53,909 nucleotides of DNA from Pseudomonas sp. PB106 (GTDB taxonomy: Bacteria; Pseudomonadota; Gammaproteobacteria; Pseudomonadales; Pseudomonadaceae). The translations under genes were made by a program, and so were the position numbers. Under the pieces are notes generated by a model. It was not told the DNA's origin and did not search any database. It worked only from the letters and a program-made list of their open reading frames with translations. The stretch is from assembly GCF_009764645.1 (NCBI RefSeq), contig NZ_RWIM01000001.1, forward strand, positions 1-53,909, written 5' to 3'. Below are positions 40,286 to 49,316 of this stretch, piece after piece; within the stretch, counting starts at the first letter, position 1; the number at the start of each line of letters is the position of its first letter.

Positions 40286-41275
40286 TCAGTCGGTGTTCTG
40301 CGGATTCAACCAGCCGCGCACCCGGCGGAACAATTGCTCCTGCTCAGCCTTTTTATCCGGCAACGCCTGCAGCGCCACCTGGCTGAACGCCGAAGTCTTC
40401 AAGCGCTTGCTCGCCTGCATGCGCTCCAGCGCTGCGTTGCGATCCAGCGGTTTGTCCATGTAGAAAATATCCGCAGTCGGCAGCTTCAGTGTTGGCGTCA
40501 GTTCAACCAATTCTGGCTTGGCCTTGGCAGGTGTCTGCGCATCGACCATGACAAACTTTTCGATCTGCGCGGTTTGCTTCTCGCTCAGATACCGCGCGGC
40601 CCAGTAAGCGCCGGTGCCGTGACCGAGCACGACAATGCTCCGTGCACTCTGCTGTTCGGCATAGCCGATCGCGGCATCGATGCGCGCGAAGATCCGTTCG
40701 GCATCGGCCTTGGCTTGTTCTTCGGTAGTCTCGGCAACGACCTGATCGGCCACTTCGGCTTCACCGCCGGCAGCCTGCTCGATCGGCTGCGCGGTGGTGG
40801 CATCCTTGCTGCCGGTTTCCGGCGCTTTCGGCGCAGCGGCAGGCTCGATCACGCGCGGTGCGATGGCATCGCTTTGCAGGTCGGGCAGGGTGATACTCAG
40901 GCTGCTCCACTCGGCGTCCGGCAGTTTGCGCCGCAAGGGGCCGATTGCCTGCGGCCAGTCAGCGGTTTCGCCTGCGCCAGGGATGATGATCACCGCGCCT
41001 TTGGGTTCGGCGGTGTTGGCCGGTTTCCACAGAGCGAGGAACGTATCGCTGCCCGCCTGCAATTGTTGCTGTTCTTGCGCCGGGACCTTGCGTTCCAGTG
41101 CGGCCGCCTCTTCCTGACTACGCTCAAGCAGTGGCTGGCGTTCGGCGGGTTTTTCTTCGGCAGGTTTTTCCGCCGTGGCGGCAGGTGCCGGATCGGCGGC
41201 TTCGACGGAAAACGCACAAGGCAGGAGCAGCGACAGGCACAATGCTGGCATTGCCAGGCGGTAGACAGAGGGCAT
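40286..41275 (-). CDS. DUF3530 family exported alpha/beta hydrolase-like protein
   Basis: A 329-residue protein with a signal peptide (MPSVYRLAMPALCLSLLLPC). A low-complexity Ala/Glu/Pro-rich stretch (about 28-75) precedes an alpha/beta-hydrolase-like core with VIIIPGAGETADWPQ and the elbow-like VLGHGTGAYWAAR. The usual nucleophile Ser is replaced by Thr/His-Gly-Thr in GHGTG, so hydrolase activity is doubtful. Another Glu/Ala-rich insert lies about 150-195. Periplasmic by prediction; substrate unknown. It is divergent from the sensor kinase gene at 41349. Confidence 0.85.
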   Translation of the reverse strand: MPSVYRLAMPALCLSLLLPCAFSVEAADPAPAATAEKPAEEKPAERQPLLERSQEEAAALERKVPAQEQQQLQAGSDTFLALWKPANTAEPKGAVIIIPGAGETADWPQAIGPLRRKLPDAEWSSLSITLPDLQSDAIAPRVIEPAAAPKAPETGSKDATTAQPIEQAAGGEAEVADQVVAETTEEQAKADAERIFARIDAAIGYAEQQSARSIVVLGHGTGAYWAARYLSEKQTAQIEKFVMVDAQTPAKAKPELVELTPTLKLPTADIFYMDKPLDRNAALERMQASKRLKTSAFSQVALQALPDKKAEQEQLFRRVRGWLNPQNTD

Positions 41276-41348
41276 CGGTTATTCCAGGCCAGAAAGTATC
41301 CCGGCAGCCTAATGGGTTGGTCAGAATTTGTCAGTGTATGAGACTTCA

Positions 41349-43745
41349 ATGAAGCGATTTTGCTGCCTGTGGGTTATCGGCTGTTTGTGGTTTCCCTTGA
41401 TGGGCTGGGCGGCGCCTGCGCCACCGACACACGCGGCGCAGCTGTCGGCGAGCCAGCAGCAATGGCTGGCGCAGCACGATGAATTGCGCGTCGGACTGGT
41501 GTTGCAGGCGCCGTATGCAACCTACGATCGACGCCTGCAGCGGCTGTCGGGGGCCAACGTCGAGTTGATGAAGTTGCTGGCCAAGGCGCTCAATGTCGAG
41601 CTGAGCTGGCGCAATTTTCAAGACCTGGCGCAACTGGAAACGGCGCTGCGCGACGGCGAAATCGACATCGCTCCCGGCCTGAGCCAGACCCCGAGCGCGC
41701 TGCGCCTGTGGCAGTTTTCCGATCCGTACATGCGCGTGCCACAACTGATTGTCAGCGATCAGAAAGCCGGCGCTGTAGTCGATCTGGAAAAACTCGACAG
41801 CCAAACCCGCGTGGCCGTGCGCATGCCGAGTACCACGGCCGATTACCTGCGTGGCAACTATCCGCATCTGAACCTGCAAGGCGTGCCGCTGGAGCGTCAG
41901 GCGCTGCAGTTGCTGTTGAGTCAGCAGGCGGCTTACGCGGTGGTCGATGAGGCGCAGCTCGGGCGCCTGTCCGCAGAACCGGAGTTCGCCGAGTTGGTGG
42001 TGGTCGGTGATATCGGACTGCCGCAGTTGTTGCGGGTCGCCTCGCGCCGCGACTGGCCGGAACTGGCCGGCATCGTCCAGAGTGCTTTGCGCGCAATCCC
42101 GGCCAAGGATCTGGAGCAACTGCACAATCAATGGCTGCAACCGAAATACCCGCGACTCTCAGAGTCACCGGGGTTCTGGCAGAACCTCAGCCTGTTGTTC
42201 GCGGTGATGCTGCTCAGTTGCGTGGCGATTGTGTTCTGGCAGCGGCGTCAGCAGCACAGCCTTGAACAACGCTTGCTCGCCGCGCGGGAAGACATCGCCT
42301 TGCGCGCCGCCAGCGAAGAGGCTTTGCGGCTGACACAGTTTTCTATCGATCAAAGCACCGTCGGCATCCTCTGGGTCAATTGGGACAGCCATGTGCGTTA
42401 CGCCAACCGTGCGGCCGAAGTCATGCTCGGTTATCCCGCGGGCGGGTTGATCGAGCGACCGCTGATCGATTTCGAGCCGGGTCTGCACATGGATCGTTGG
42501 CTCAATTTGTGGAAGCGCGCACGGGCCAGTGAAGAGGGGCCGCTGAGTTTCGAGACCAGTTGCGTGCGCGCCGATGGCAGTGTTTTGCCGGCGGATGTGT
42601 CGCTGAGTTTCCTGCGCTTTCGCGACAGCGAATACCTGGTGGTGTACCTCACCGACGTCACCGAACGCCGTCGGGCATTGGCGGCGTTGCAGGAAAGCGA
42701 GGCGCGTCTGCAAGGCATCGCCGCCAACGTGCCGGGGTTGGTATTTCGTTTGGAGCGGGCGCCAGTGACCGGGCAGATCGACTTTGCCTACATCAGCGAG
42801 GGCAGCGAAAGTCTGGTCGGCTACGCGCCCGCCGCCATTGCCCATCGCGACATGGGCCTGCGCAGTCTGGTGCACCCGGACGACAAGGCCAGTTATCACC
42901 GCACTCAAGATCAGGCGCTGGACACCGACAGCGACTGGTCGTGGCAGGGGCGAATCCTCACCCGTCAGGGCGAGCAGCGCTGGGCCGAGATCAAGGCGAT
43001 TACCCGGCAACTCGAGGATGGCGCTTACGTCTGGGACGGCATCGTCTGGGACATCAGCGAAAGCAAACGCATCGAGCTGGAGCTGGCGGCGTCGCGCGAG
43101 CAACTGCGTGAACTGTCGGCGCACCTTGAGAGCGTGCGTGAAGAAGAGAAGGCGCGCATCGCCCGCGAGGTTCACGATGAACTGGGGCAGATGCTCACGG
43201 TGCTGAAACTGGAGACATCAATGTGCGAATTGGCCTACGCGCAACTCGACCCCGGTCTGAACGAACGGCTGAACAGCATGAAGCGCCTGATCGCCCAGTT
43301 GTTCCAGTTGGTGCGGGATGTCGCGACGGCGTTGCGCCCACCGATTCTCGATGCCGGGATCGCGTCGGCGATCGAGTGGCAGGCGCGGCGATTTGAAGCG
43401 CGCACACAGATTCCGTGTCTGGTGCAGGTGCCGGACAATTTACCAGCGCTGAGTGATGCCAAGGCCATCGGGTTGTTCCGGATTTTGCAGGAAGCGCTGA
43501 CCAACGTGATGCGCCATGCCCAGGCGCATACTGTGGAACTGACACTGGAGCTTGCGGGCGACGAATTGTGTCTGACGGTCAGTGATGATGGCGTAGGATT
43601 TGTCGCCGCTACCGGTCGGCCAACGTCGTTTGGATTGGTCGGCATGCGTGAGAGGGTGCTGATCATGGGCGGGCGGTTGGAGCTGGAGAGTGAGCCGGGG
43701 GAGGGCACCAGTCTGGTGGTGCGGGTGCCGGTGAGTGAGGTCTGA
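41349..43745 (+). CDS. agtS: NarL-type sensor histidine kinase with periplasmic solute-binding domain (AgtS-like)
   Basis: A 798-residue membrane kinase. Signal peptide (FCCLWVIGCLWFPLMGWA), periplasmic SBP_bac_3 domain (about 35-265), membrane segment near 280-297, two PAS domains (about 320-440 and 450-580), HisKA_3 with His609 in AREVHDELGQ, and HATPase (SDDGVGF, GLVGMRERV). The partner regulator follows at once, then an ABC importer. P. aeruginosa AgtS at the same place responds to 4-aminobutyrate and 5-aminovalerate; the symbol rests on gene order and architecture. The ATG at 41349 has only a weak GAGA ribosome site; the frame opens at a GTG at 41328. Confidence 0.85.
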   Translation: MKRFCCLWVIGCLWFPLMGWAAPAPPTHAAQLSASQQQWLAQHDELRVGLVLQAPYATYDRRLQRLSGANVELMKLLAKALNVELSWRNFQDLAQLETALRDGEIDIAPGLSQTPSALRLWQFSDPYMRVPQLIVSDQKAGAVVDLEKLDSQTRVAVRMPSTTADYLRGNYPHLNLQGVPLERQALQLLLSQQAAYAVVDEAQLGRLSAEPEFAELVVVGDIGLPQLLRVASRRDWPELAGIVQSALRAIPAKDLEQLHNQWLQPKYPRLSESPGFWQNLSLLFAVMLLSCVAIVFWQRRQQHSLEQRLLAAREDIALRAASEEALRLTQFSIDQSTVGILWVNWDSHVRYANRAAEVMLGYPAGGLIERPLIDFEPGLHMDRWLNLWKRARASEEGPLSFETSCVRADGSVLPADVSLSFLRFRDSEYLVVYLTDVTERRRALAALQESEARLQGIAANVPGLVFRLERAPVTGQIDFAYISEGSESLVGYAPAAIAHRDMGLRSLVHPDDKASYHRTQDQALDTDSDWSWQGRILTRQGEQRWAEIKAITRQLEDGAYVWDGIVWDISESKRIELELAASREQLRELSAHLESVREEEKARIAREVHDELGQMLTVLKLETSMCELAYAQLDPGLNERLNSMKRLIAQLFQLVRDVATALRPPILDAGIASAIEWQARRFEARTQIPCLVQVPDNLPALSDAKAIGLFRILQEALTNVMRHAQAHTVELTLELAGDELCLTVSDDGVGFVAATGRPTSFGLVGMRERVLIMGGRLELESEPGEGTSLVVRVPVSEV

Positions 43746-43768
43746 AAGTCTGTGGTGTTTGAGCTGAC

Positions 43769-43798
43769 GCTATCGCGAGCAGGCTCACTCCTACAGGG
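43769..43798. repeat. Single REP between kinase and regulator genes
   Basis: gctatcgcgagcaggctcac and the following tcctacaggg is the same family as the pair at 53827-53909, here as a singlet. Confidence 0.7.
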
Positions 43799-43830
43799 AT
43801 TAGTGTTTGCCTGAAGTCTGGAGAAAAAAT

Positions 43831-44460
43831 TTGATCCGTGTACTGGTAGCCGAAGACCACACCATCGTCCGCGAAGGCATCAAGCAATTGATCGGCCTGG
43901 CCAAGGATCTGCAAGTGGTGGGCGAGGCGAGCAATGGCGAACAACTGCTCGAAACCCTGCGCCATGTACCGTGCGAAGTGGTGCTGCTCGACATCTCCAT
44001 GCCCGGGGTCAATGGTCTGGAGGCGATCCCGCGCATCCGTGCATTGAACAACCCGCCAGCGATTCTGGTGTTGTCGATGCACGACGAAGCGCAGATGGCT
44101 GCGCGAGCGCTGAAGGTTGGCGCCGCCGGTTACGCGACCAAGGACAGCGATCCGGCACTCTTGCTCACAGCGATCCGCAAAGTCGCGGCGGGCGGGCGCT
44201 ACATCGATCCGGATCTGGCCGACCGCATGGTCTTCGAAGTCGGCCTGACCGATGCCCGGCCATTGCATTCGTTGCTGTCCGAACGCGAATTTTCGGTGTT
44301 CGAGCGCCTGGCCCAGGGCGCCAACGTCAACGACATCGCCCAGCAATTGGCCCTGAGCAGTAAAACCATCAGCACCCACAAAGCGCGGCTGATGCAAAAG
44401 CTCAACATCACCTCCTTGGCCGAACTGGTCAAATACGCGATGGAGCACAAACTCCTCTAA
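43831..44460 (+). CDS. agtR: NarL/FixJ family response regulator (AgtR-like)
   Basis: A 209-residue regulator: receiver domain with phospho-acceptor Asp54 (VVLLDISMPG) and a C-terminal LuxR-type helix-turn-helix (about 145-205; LSEREFSVFERLAQGANVN, LSSKTISTHKARLMQKLN). The TTG start at 43831 has GGAGA 8 nt upstream; the frame opens earlier at another TTG (43807). It lies 85 nt after its kinase gene. It probably activates the ABC operon that begins 348 nt downstream, perhaps at the dyad 44682-44697. Confidence 0.87.
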   Translation: MIRVLVAEDHTIVREGIKQLIGLAKDLQVVGEASNGEQLLETLRHVPCEVVLLDISMPGVNGLEAIPRIRALNNPPAILVLSMHDEAQMAARALKVGAAGYATKDSDPALLLTAIRKVAAGGRYIDPDLADRMVFEVGLTDARPLHSLLSEREFSVFERLAQGANVNDIAQQLALSSKTISTHKARLMQKLNITSLAELVKYAMEHKLL

Positions 44461-44474
44461 ACACACCGCAAAAA

Positions 44475-44567
44475 CCTGTGGGAGCTGGCTTGCCAGCGAT
44501 AAGGGCATGTCAGTCATATCGATGTCGGCTGACTCACCGCTATCGCTGGCAAGCCAGCTCCCACAGG
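44475..44567. repeat. REPIN (family B)
   Basis: cctgtgggagctggcttgcc from 44475 and the following agcgata are the exact inverse of tatcgctggcaagccagctc with ccacagg, ending at 44567. Same family as 4066-4133. It fills a third of the gap between the regulator and the ABC operon. Confidence 0.9.
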
Positions 44568-44681
44568 GTTCTCTGTGTAGCCTGAGAATGCAGGCATATC
44601 CATTAGCGACAGGCGCTTTTGCTTGTTCTTGCGGCTCGCAGCTTGTCACTCGCCACTGCCGTATCCATTAGCGCCATCGTT

Positions 44682-44697
44682 GTAGGGCAATCCCTAC
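44682..44697. promoter_or_regulatory. GTAGGG-CAAT-CCCTAC dyad, candidate response-regulator operator
   Basis: A perfect 6-bp inverted repeat with a 4-base spacer. It is centred about 88 nt before the start site predicted from the putative promoter 44744-44771 and 112 nt before the ATPase gene ATG. NarL-family regulators typically bind short inverted heptamer-like repeats, and such a regulator gene is immediately upstream. Confidence 0.5.
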
Positions 44698-44743
44698 CCC
44701 CAACCTTCCATCCGGCTGAGGCGATTCTCTCCTGCGCCCCGAT

Positions 44744-44771
44744 TTGCGCGCCTGTCAGCAACCACTAGGCT
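44744..44771 (+). promoter_or_regulatory. Putative sigma-70 promoter of the ABC operon
   Basis: TTGCGC, a 16-base spacer and TAGGCT, ending 37 nt before the ATG of the ATPase gene. Both hexamers are imperfect, as expected for an activator-dependent promoter. Confidence 0.4.
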
Positions 44772-44808
44772 TAATCCACAAGCAGTCATCAACAACAAAG
44801 GTGTGGGT

Positions 44809-45933
44809 ATGAGCCAGGTCGATTCAAACGCAGGGGCCAGTGATGTGCTGGTCAGCTTTCGTGGAGTGCAGAAGAGCTACGACGGCGAGAACCTGATCGT
44901 CAAAGACCTCAACCTGGACATTCGCAAAGGCGAATTCCTCACCCTGCTCGGGCCGTCCGGTTCCGGCAAGACCACCAGCCTGATGATGCTCGCCGGTTTC
45001 GAAACGCCGACCGCTGGCGAAATTCTGCTGGCCGGGCGCTCGATCAATAACGTGCCGCCGCACAAGCGCGACATCGGCATGGTGTTCCAGAACTACGCGC
45101 TGTTCCCGCACATGACCGTGGCCGAAAACCTCGCGTTCCCGTTGACGGTGCGTGGCCTGAACAAAAGCGATGTCAGCGACCGCGTGAAGAAAGTCCTCAG
45201 CATGGTTCAGCTCGACGCATTCGCTTCCCGCTACCCCGCGCAGTTGTCCGGTGGCCAGCAGCAACGGGTGGCACTGGCCCGTGCGCTGGTGTTCGAACCG
45301 CAACTGGTGCTGATGGACGAACCCCTCGGTGCCCTCGACAAACAATTGCGTGAACACATGCAGATGGAAATCAAACACCTGCACCAGCGCCTCGGTGTGA
45401 CCGTGGTCTACGTGACCCACGATCAGGGCGAAGCGCTGACCATGTCCGACCGCGTCGCGGTATTCCACCAAGGCGAAATCCAGCAGATTGCGCCGCCCCG
45501 CACCCTTTACGAAGAACCGAAAAACACCTTCGTCGCCAACTTCATCGGCGAGAACAACCGGCTCAACGGCCGCTTGCTCAGCCAGAGCGGCGAGCGTTGC
45601 GTGGTCGAGTTGGGCCGTGGCGAAAAGGTCGAGGCGCTGGCGGTCAACGTCGGCCAGACCGGCGAGCCGGTGACCCTGTCGATCCGTCCGGAGCGCGTCA
45701 GCCTCAACGGTTCGAGCGATCAATGCGTCAACCGCTTCTCAGGGAGGGTGGCGGAATTCATCTATCTGGGCGACCACGTCCGGGTGCGCCTGGAAGTCTG
45801 CGGCAAGACCGACTTCTTCGTGAAACAACCGATTGCCGAGCTCGATCCTGCGCTCGCCGTCGGTGACGTGGTTCCGCTTGGCTGGCAGGTCGAGCACGTA
45901 CGTGCTCTCGACCCACTTCTAGAGGCGCATTAA
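44809..45933 (+). CDS. agtA: ABC transporter ATP-binding protein (polyamine/GABA type, AgtA-like)
   Basis: A 374-residue PotA-like ATPase energising amino-compound uptake. Walker A GPSGSGKTT at 48-56, signature LSGGQQQR, Walker B LVLMDEPLGALD, H-loop VTHDQGEA, and a C-terminal TOBE domain (about 285-365). ATG at 44809 has AAGG upstream. First of four importer genes. The gene order ATPase, binding protein, two permeases follows the P. aeruginosa agtABCD operon (4-aminobutyrate/5-aminovalerate import); individual letters are assigned by order from memory. Confidence 0.87.
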   Translation: MSQVDSNAGASDVLVSFRGVQKSYDGENLIVKDLNLDIRKGEFLTLLGPSGSGKTTSLMMLAGFETPTAGEILLAGRSINNVPPHKRDIGMVFQNYALFPHMTVAENLAFPLTVRGLNKSDVSDRVKKVLSMVQLDAFASRYPAQLSGGQQQRVALARALVFEPQLVLMDEPLGALDKQLREHMQMEIKHLHQRLGVTVVYVTHDQGEALTMSDRVAVFHQGEIQQIAPPRTLYEEPKNTFVANFIGENNRLNGRLLSQSGERCVVELGRGEKVEALAVNVGQTGEPVTLSIRPERVSLNGSSDQCVNRFSGRVAEFIYLGDHVRVRLEVCGKTDFFVKQPIAELDPALAVGDVVPLGWQVEHVRALDPLLEAH

Positions 45934-45981
45934 TCGCCCCGGCAATACCAACACCAACCCTGCACGTGGAGAGAACAATAA

Positions 45982-47025
45982 ATGTTGAGATCCCTGAAGT
46001 TCACCGCCCTGACCCTGGGCCTGATGGGTGCGGCAAGCGCAATGGCCGCTGGCCCGGATTTGACCGTGGTGTCGTTTGGCGGGGCGAACAAGGCGGCGCA
46101 AGTCAAAGCCTTCTACGCACCGTGGGAAGCGGCGGGCAACGGCAAGATCGTCGCTGGCGAATACAACGGCGAAATGGCCAAAGTCAAAGCCATGGTCGAC
46201 ACCAAGAGCGTGTCGTGGGACTTGGTGGAAGTTGAATCGCCAGAACTGTCCCGTGGTTGCGACGAAGACATGTTCGAACAACTCGACCCGGCACTGTTCG
46301 GCAAGACCGAAGACTACGTCAAAGGCGCGATTCAGCCATGCGGCGTGGGCTTCTTCGTTTGGTCGACCGTACTGGCTTACAACGCCGACAAGCTGAAAAC
46401 CGCGCCAACCAGCTGGGCCGATTTCTGGGACACCAAGAAATTCCCGGGCAAGCGTGGCCTGCGCAAAGGCGCCAAGTACACCCTCGAATTCGCTTTGATG
46501 GCCGATGGTGTGGCGCCGAAAGACGTCTACAAAGAGCTGGCGAGCAAGGGTGGTCAGGATCGTGCGTTCAAGAAACTTGATGAGCTGAAGCCGAACATCC
46601 AATGGTGGGAAGCCGGCGCACAACCACCGCAGTATCTCGCCTCCGGTGACGTGGTGATGAGCTCGGCCTACAACGGTCGCATCGCTGCCGTGCAGAAAGA
46701 ATCCAACCTGAAAGTGGTGTGGAACGGTGGCATCTACGACTTCGACGCCTGGGCGATCCCGAAAGGTCTCGACGCCAAGCGTGCCGAAGCGGCGAAGAAA
46801 TTCATCGCCTACTCCGTGCAGCCGCAGCAGCAGAAGACCTACTCGGAAAACATCGCCTACGGCCCGGCCAACACCCAAGCCGTACCGCTGCTGGCCAAGG
46901 ATGTCCTGAAAGACATGCCGACCACCCCGGAAAACATCGCCAACCAGGTGCAGATCGACGTCAGCTTCTGGGCTGACAACGGCGAGCAACTGGAGCAGCG
47001 CTTCAACTCCTGGGCTGCGAAGTAA
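45982..47025 (+). CDS. agtB: ABC transporter substrate-binding protein (PotD/PotF-like, AgtB-like)
   Basis: A 347-residue periplasmic binding protein with a signal peptide (MLRSLKFTALTLGLMGAASA, cleavage after AMA about residue 22). SFGGANKAAQVKAFYAPWE, VESPELSRGCDED and SSAYNGRIAAVQKE are typical of polyamine-type binding proteins. GGAGAG lies before the ATG. It follows the ATPase gene by 48 nt. Cysteines Cys93 and Cys120 (approximate) may form a disulfide. Ligand 4-aminobutyrate or 5-aminovalerate by context. Confidence 0.86.
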   Translation: MLRSLKFTALTLGLMGAASAMAAGPDLTVVSFGGANKAAQVKAFYAPWEAAGNGKIVAGEYNGEMAKVKAMVDTKSVSWDLVEVESPELSRGCDEDMFEQLDPALFGKTEDYVKGAIQPCGVGFFVWSTVLAYNADKLKTAPTSWADFWDTKKFPGKRGLRKGAKYTLEFALMADGVAPKDVYKELASKGGQDRAFKKLDELKPNIQWWEAGAQPPQYLASGDVVMSSAYNGRIAAVQKESNLKVVWNGGIYDFDAWAIPKGLDAKRAEAAKKFIAYSVQPQQQKTYSENIAYGPANTQAVPLLAKDVLKDMPTTPENIANQVQIDVSFWADNGEQLEQRFNSWAAK

Positions 47026-47054
47026 CCGAGCATACGGGCCGACGCCTTTCCGGA

Positions 47055-47161
47055 TGATCGTTCCCACGCTCTGCGTGGGAATGCCGCCCGGGACGCTCCG
47101 CGTCCCTGTGTGACGCAGAGCGTCACTGGATTCATTTCCACGCGGAGCGTGGGAACGATCA
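47055..47161. repeat. Large inverted repeat within the ABC operon (family C)
   Basis: tgatcgttcccacgctctgc begins at 47055; the inverse of its arm (cgcggagcgtgggaacgatc) ends at 47161. An inner pair gacgctccgcgtc / gacgcagagcgtc is nested. A second copy is at 49317-49432. It interrupts the operon between the binding-protein and first permease genes. Confidence 0.88.
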
Positions 47162-47228
47162 TGTGTAGCTATCAATAACAAAGGTGGTTTGCCACCTCTG
47201 TAACGATCAAAGATTTGCGGAGTACGTC

Positions 47229-48476
47229 ATGGCCATCGCCGTTCCCCTGAACGAGGGCAACAGCCCCACCTTGAAGCAGAAGCTCAAGCGCGCCGAGCGG
47301 GTCAACCGCTGGAAGGCTCAAGCGCTGATTGCGCCGTTGGTGCTGTTTCTGTTGCTGGTGTTTCTGGTGCCGATCGTGGCGCTGCTCTACAAAAGTGTTG
47401 GCAACCCCGAAGTGGTCGGCGGCATGCCGCGCACTGTGGCGGCCATCGCCAGTTGGGACGGCCGTGGCCTGCCCGCTGAACCGGTCTACAAAGCCGCTGG
47501 CGAAGACCTCGCCGAAGCACGCAAAAACCAGACGCTGGGCGATCTGTCCAAGCGCTTGAACATGGAGTTGGCCGGCTATCGCAGCCTGCTGACCAAAACT
47601 GCCCGGGCGCTGCCCTTCGCCAGCGAACCGGCCTCTTATAAAGAAGCCCTCGAAGGCCTCGATGAGCGCTGGGGCGACCCGGCCTATTGGCAAGCGGTCA
47701 AACGCAACACCAGCAGCATCACCCCGTATTACCTGCTGGCGGCGGTCGATCACCGCATCGACGACCTCGGCGAAATCGCCCCGGCCACCCCGGATCAGGC
47801 GATTTACCTCGACATCTTCGCCCGCACCTTCTGGATGGGCCTGGTGATCACCGTGATCTGCCTGGTGCTCGCCTATCCACTAGCGTATCTGCTGGCGAAC
47901 CTGCCATCGCGGCAAAGTAACCTGCTGATGATTCTGGTGCTGCTGCCGTTCTGGACATCGATTCTGGTGCGCGTCGCGGCGTGGATCGTGCTGCTGCAAT
48001 CGGGCGGTCTGATCAACAGCGGCCTGATGGCCATGGGCATCATCGATAAGCCGCTGGAACTGGTGTTCAACCGCACCGGCGTATACATCTCGATGGTGCA
48101 CATCCTGCTGCCGTTCATGATCCTGCCGATCTACAGCGTGATGAAAGGCATCTCGCCGACCTACATGCGTGCGGCGATTTCCCTCGGCTGCCACCCGTTC
48201 GCCAGTTTCTGGCGGGTGTACTTCCCGCAGACCTACGCCGGTGTCGGCGCCGGTTGTCTGCTGGTGTTCATCCTCGCCATCGGCTACTACATCACCCCGG
48301 CGCTGCTCGGCAGCCCGAACGATCAAATGGTCAGCTACTTCGTCGCCTTCTACACCAACACCAGCATCAATTGGGGCATGGCCACCGCGCTGGGCGGGCT
48401 GTTGCTGCTGGCGACCGTGGTGCTTTATCTGATTTACAGCTGGTTGGTGGGCGCCAGTCGCCTGCGCCTGAGCTAA
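47229..48476 (+). CDS. agtC: ABC transporter permease (PotB-like, AgtC-like)
   Basis: A 415-residue inner-membrane permease. The first membrane helix (ALIAPLVLFLLLVFLVPIVALLY, about 32-55) is followed by an unusually long hydrophilic loop (about 56-195), then five helices. The ATP-coupling EAA-like loop is MRAAISLGCHPFASFWRVYFPQ. ATG at 47229 has GGAG upstream. The REPIN just upstream could tune its level against the binding protein. PotB proteins are usually about 285-300 residues, so the loop explains the extra length. Confidence 0.87.
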   Translation: MAIAVPLNEGNSPTLKQKLKRAERVNRWKAQALIAPLVLFLLLVFLVPIVALLYKSVGNPEVVGGMPRTVAAIASWDGRGLPAEPVYKAAGEDLAEARKNQTLGDLSKRLNMELAGYRSLLTKTARALPFASEPASYKEALEGLDERWGDPAYWQAVKRNTSSITPYYLLAAVDHRIDDLGEIAPATPDQAIYLDIFARTFWMGLVITVICLVLAYPLAYLLANLPSRQSNLLMILVLLPFWTSILVRVAAWIVLLQSGGLINSGLMAMGIIDKPLELVFNRTGVYISMVHILLPFMILPIYSVMKGISPTYMRAAISLGCHPFASFWRVYFPQTYAGVGAGCLLVFILAIGYYITPALLGSPNDQMVSYFVAFYTNTSINWGMATALGGLLLLATVVLYLIYSWLVGASRLRLS

Positions 48477-48488
48477 GGGGAATTCGAG

Positions 48489-49313
48489 ATGCTGAGTCCT
48501 TACATGTCGCCCATCGAACGGGTGTGGTTCTACAGCCTGCGGATCCTCTGCGGCCTGATTCTGTTGTTCCTGATTCTGCCGGTGCTGGTGATCATCCCAC
48601 TGTCGTTCAACTCGGGGAGTTTTCTGGTGTACCCGCTGCAGGGCTTTTCGCTGCAGTGGTATCACGACTTCTTCGCCTCGGCGGAATGGATGCGCGCGCT
48701 GAAGAACAGCATCATCGTTGCTCCGGCGGCGACGGTGCTGGCGATGATCTTCGGTACGCTGGCGGCGATTGGCCTGACTCGCGGCGACTTTCCCGGCAAA
48801 GCGCTGGTAATGGCGCTGGTGATTTCACCGATGGTGGTGCCGGTGGTGATCATTGGTGTGGCGAGTTATCTGTTCTTCGCGCCATTGGGCCTGGGCAACA
48901 GCTTCTTCTCGCTGATCGTGGTGCACGCGGTGCTGGGTGTGCCGTTTGTGATCATCACCGTGTCGGCGACGTTGCAGGGGTTCAATCACAATCTGGTGCG
49001 GGCGGCGGCGAGTCTGGGTGCATCGCCGTTGACCGCATTCCGTCGGGTGACCTTGCCGCTGATTGCGCCGGGGGTGATTTCCGGGGCGCTGTTCGCCTTT
49101 GCGACATCGTTTGATGAGGTGGTGGTGACGTTGTTTCTTGCGGGGCCTGAGCAGGCGACATTGCCTCGGCAGATGTTCAGCGGGATTCGCGAAAACCTCA
49201 GCCCGACGATTGCCGCTGCAGCGACGTTGCTGATCGCGTTCTCGGTCATTCTGCTGCTGACCCTGGAATGGTTGCGTGGGCGCAGCGAAAAACTGCGTAC
49301 TGCTCAGGTCTGA
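48489..49313 (+). CDS. agtD: ABC transporter permease (PotC-like, AgtD-like)
   Basis: A 274-residue inner-membrane permease with six predicted helices. The EAA loop is VRAAASLGASPLTAFRRVTLPLIAPG. It lies 12 nt after the other permease, with AAGGGG upstream of its ATG, and closes the importer operon. An inverted repeat (49317-49432) follows directly and may mark the transcript end. Confidence 0.89.
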   Translation: MLSPYMSPIERVWFYSLRILCGLILLFLILPVLVIIPLSFNSGSFLVYPLQGFSLQWYHDFFASAEWMRALKNSIIVAPAATVLAMIFGTLAAIGLTRGDFPGKALVMALVISPMVVPVVIIGVASYLFFAPLGLGNSFFSLIVVHAVLGVPFVIITVSATLQGFNHNLVRAAASLGASPLTAFRRVTLPLIAPGVISGALFAFATSFDEVVVTLFLAGPEQATLPRQMFSGIRENLSPTIAAAATLLIAFSVILLLTLEWLRGRSEKLRTAQV

Positions 49314-49316
49314 CGC

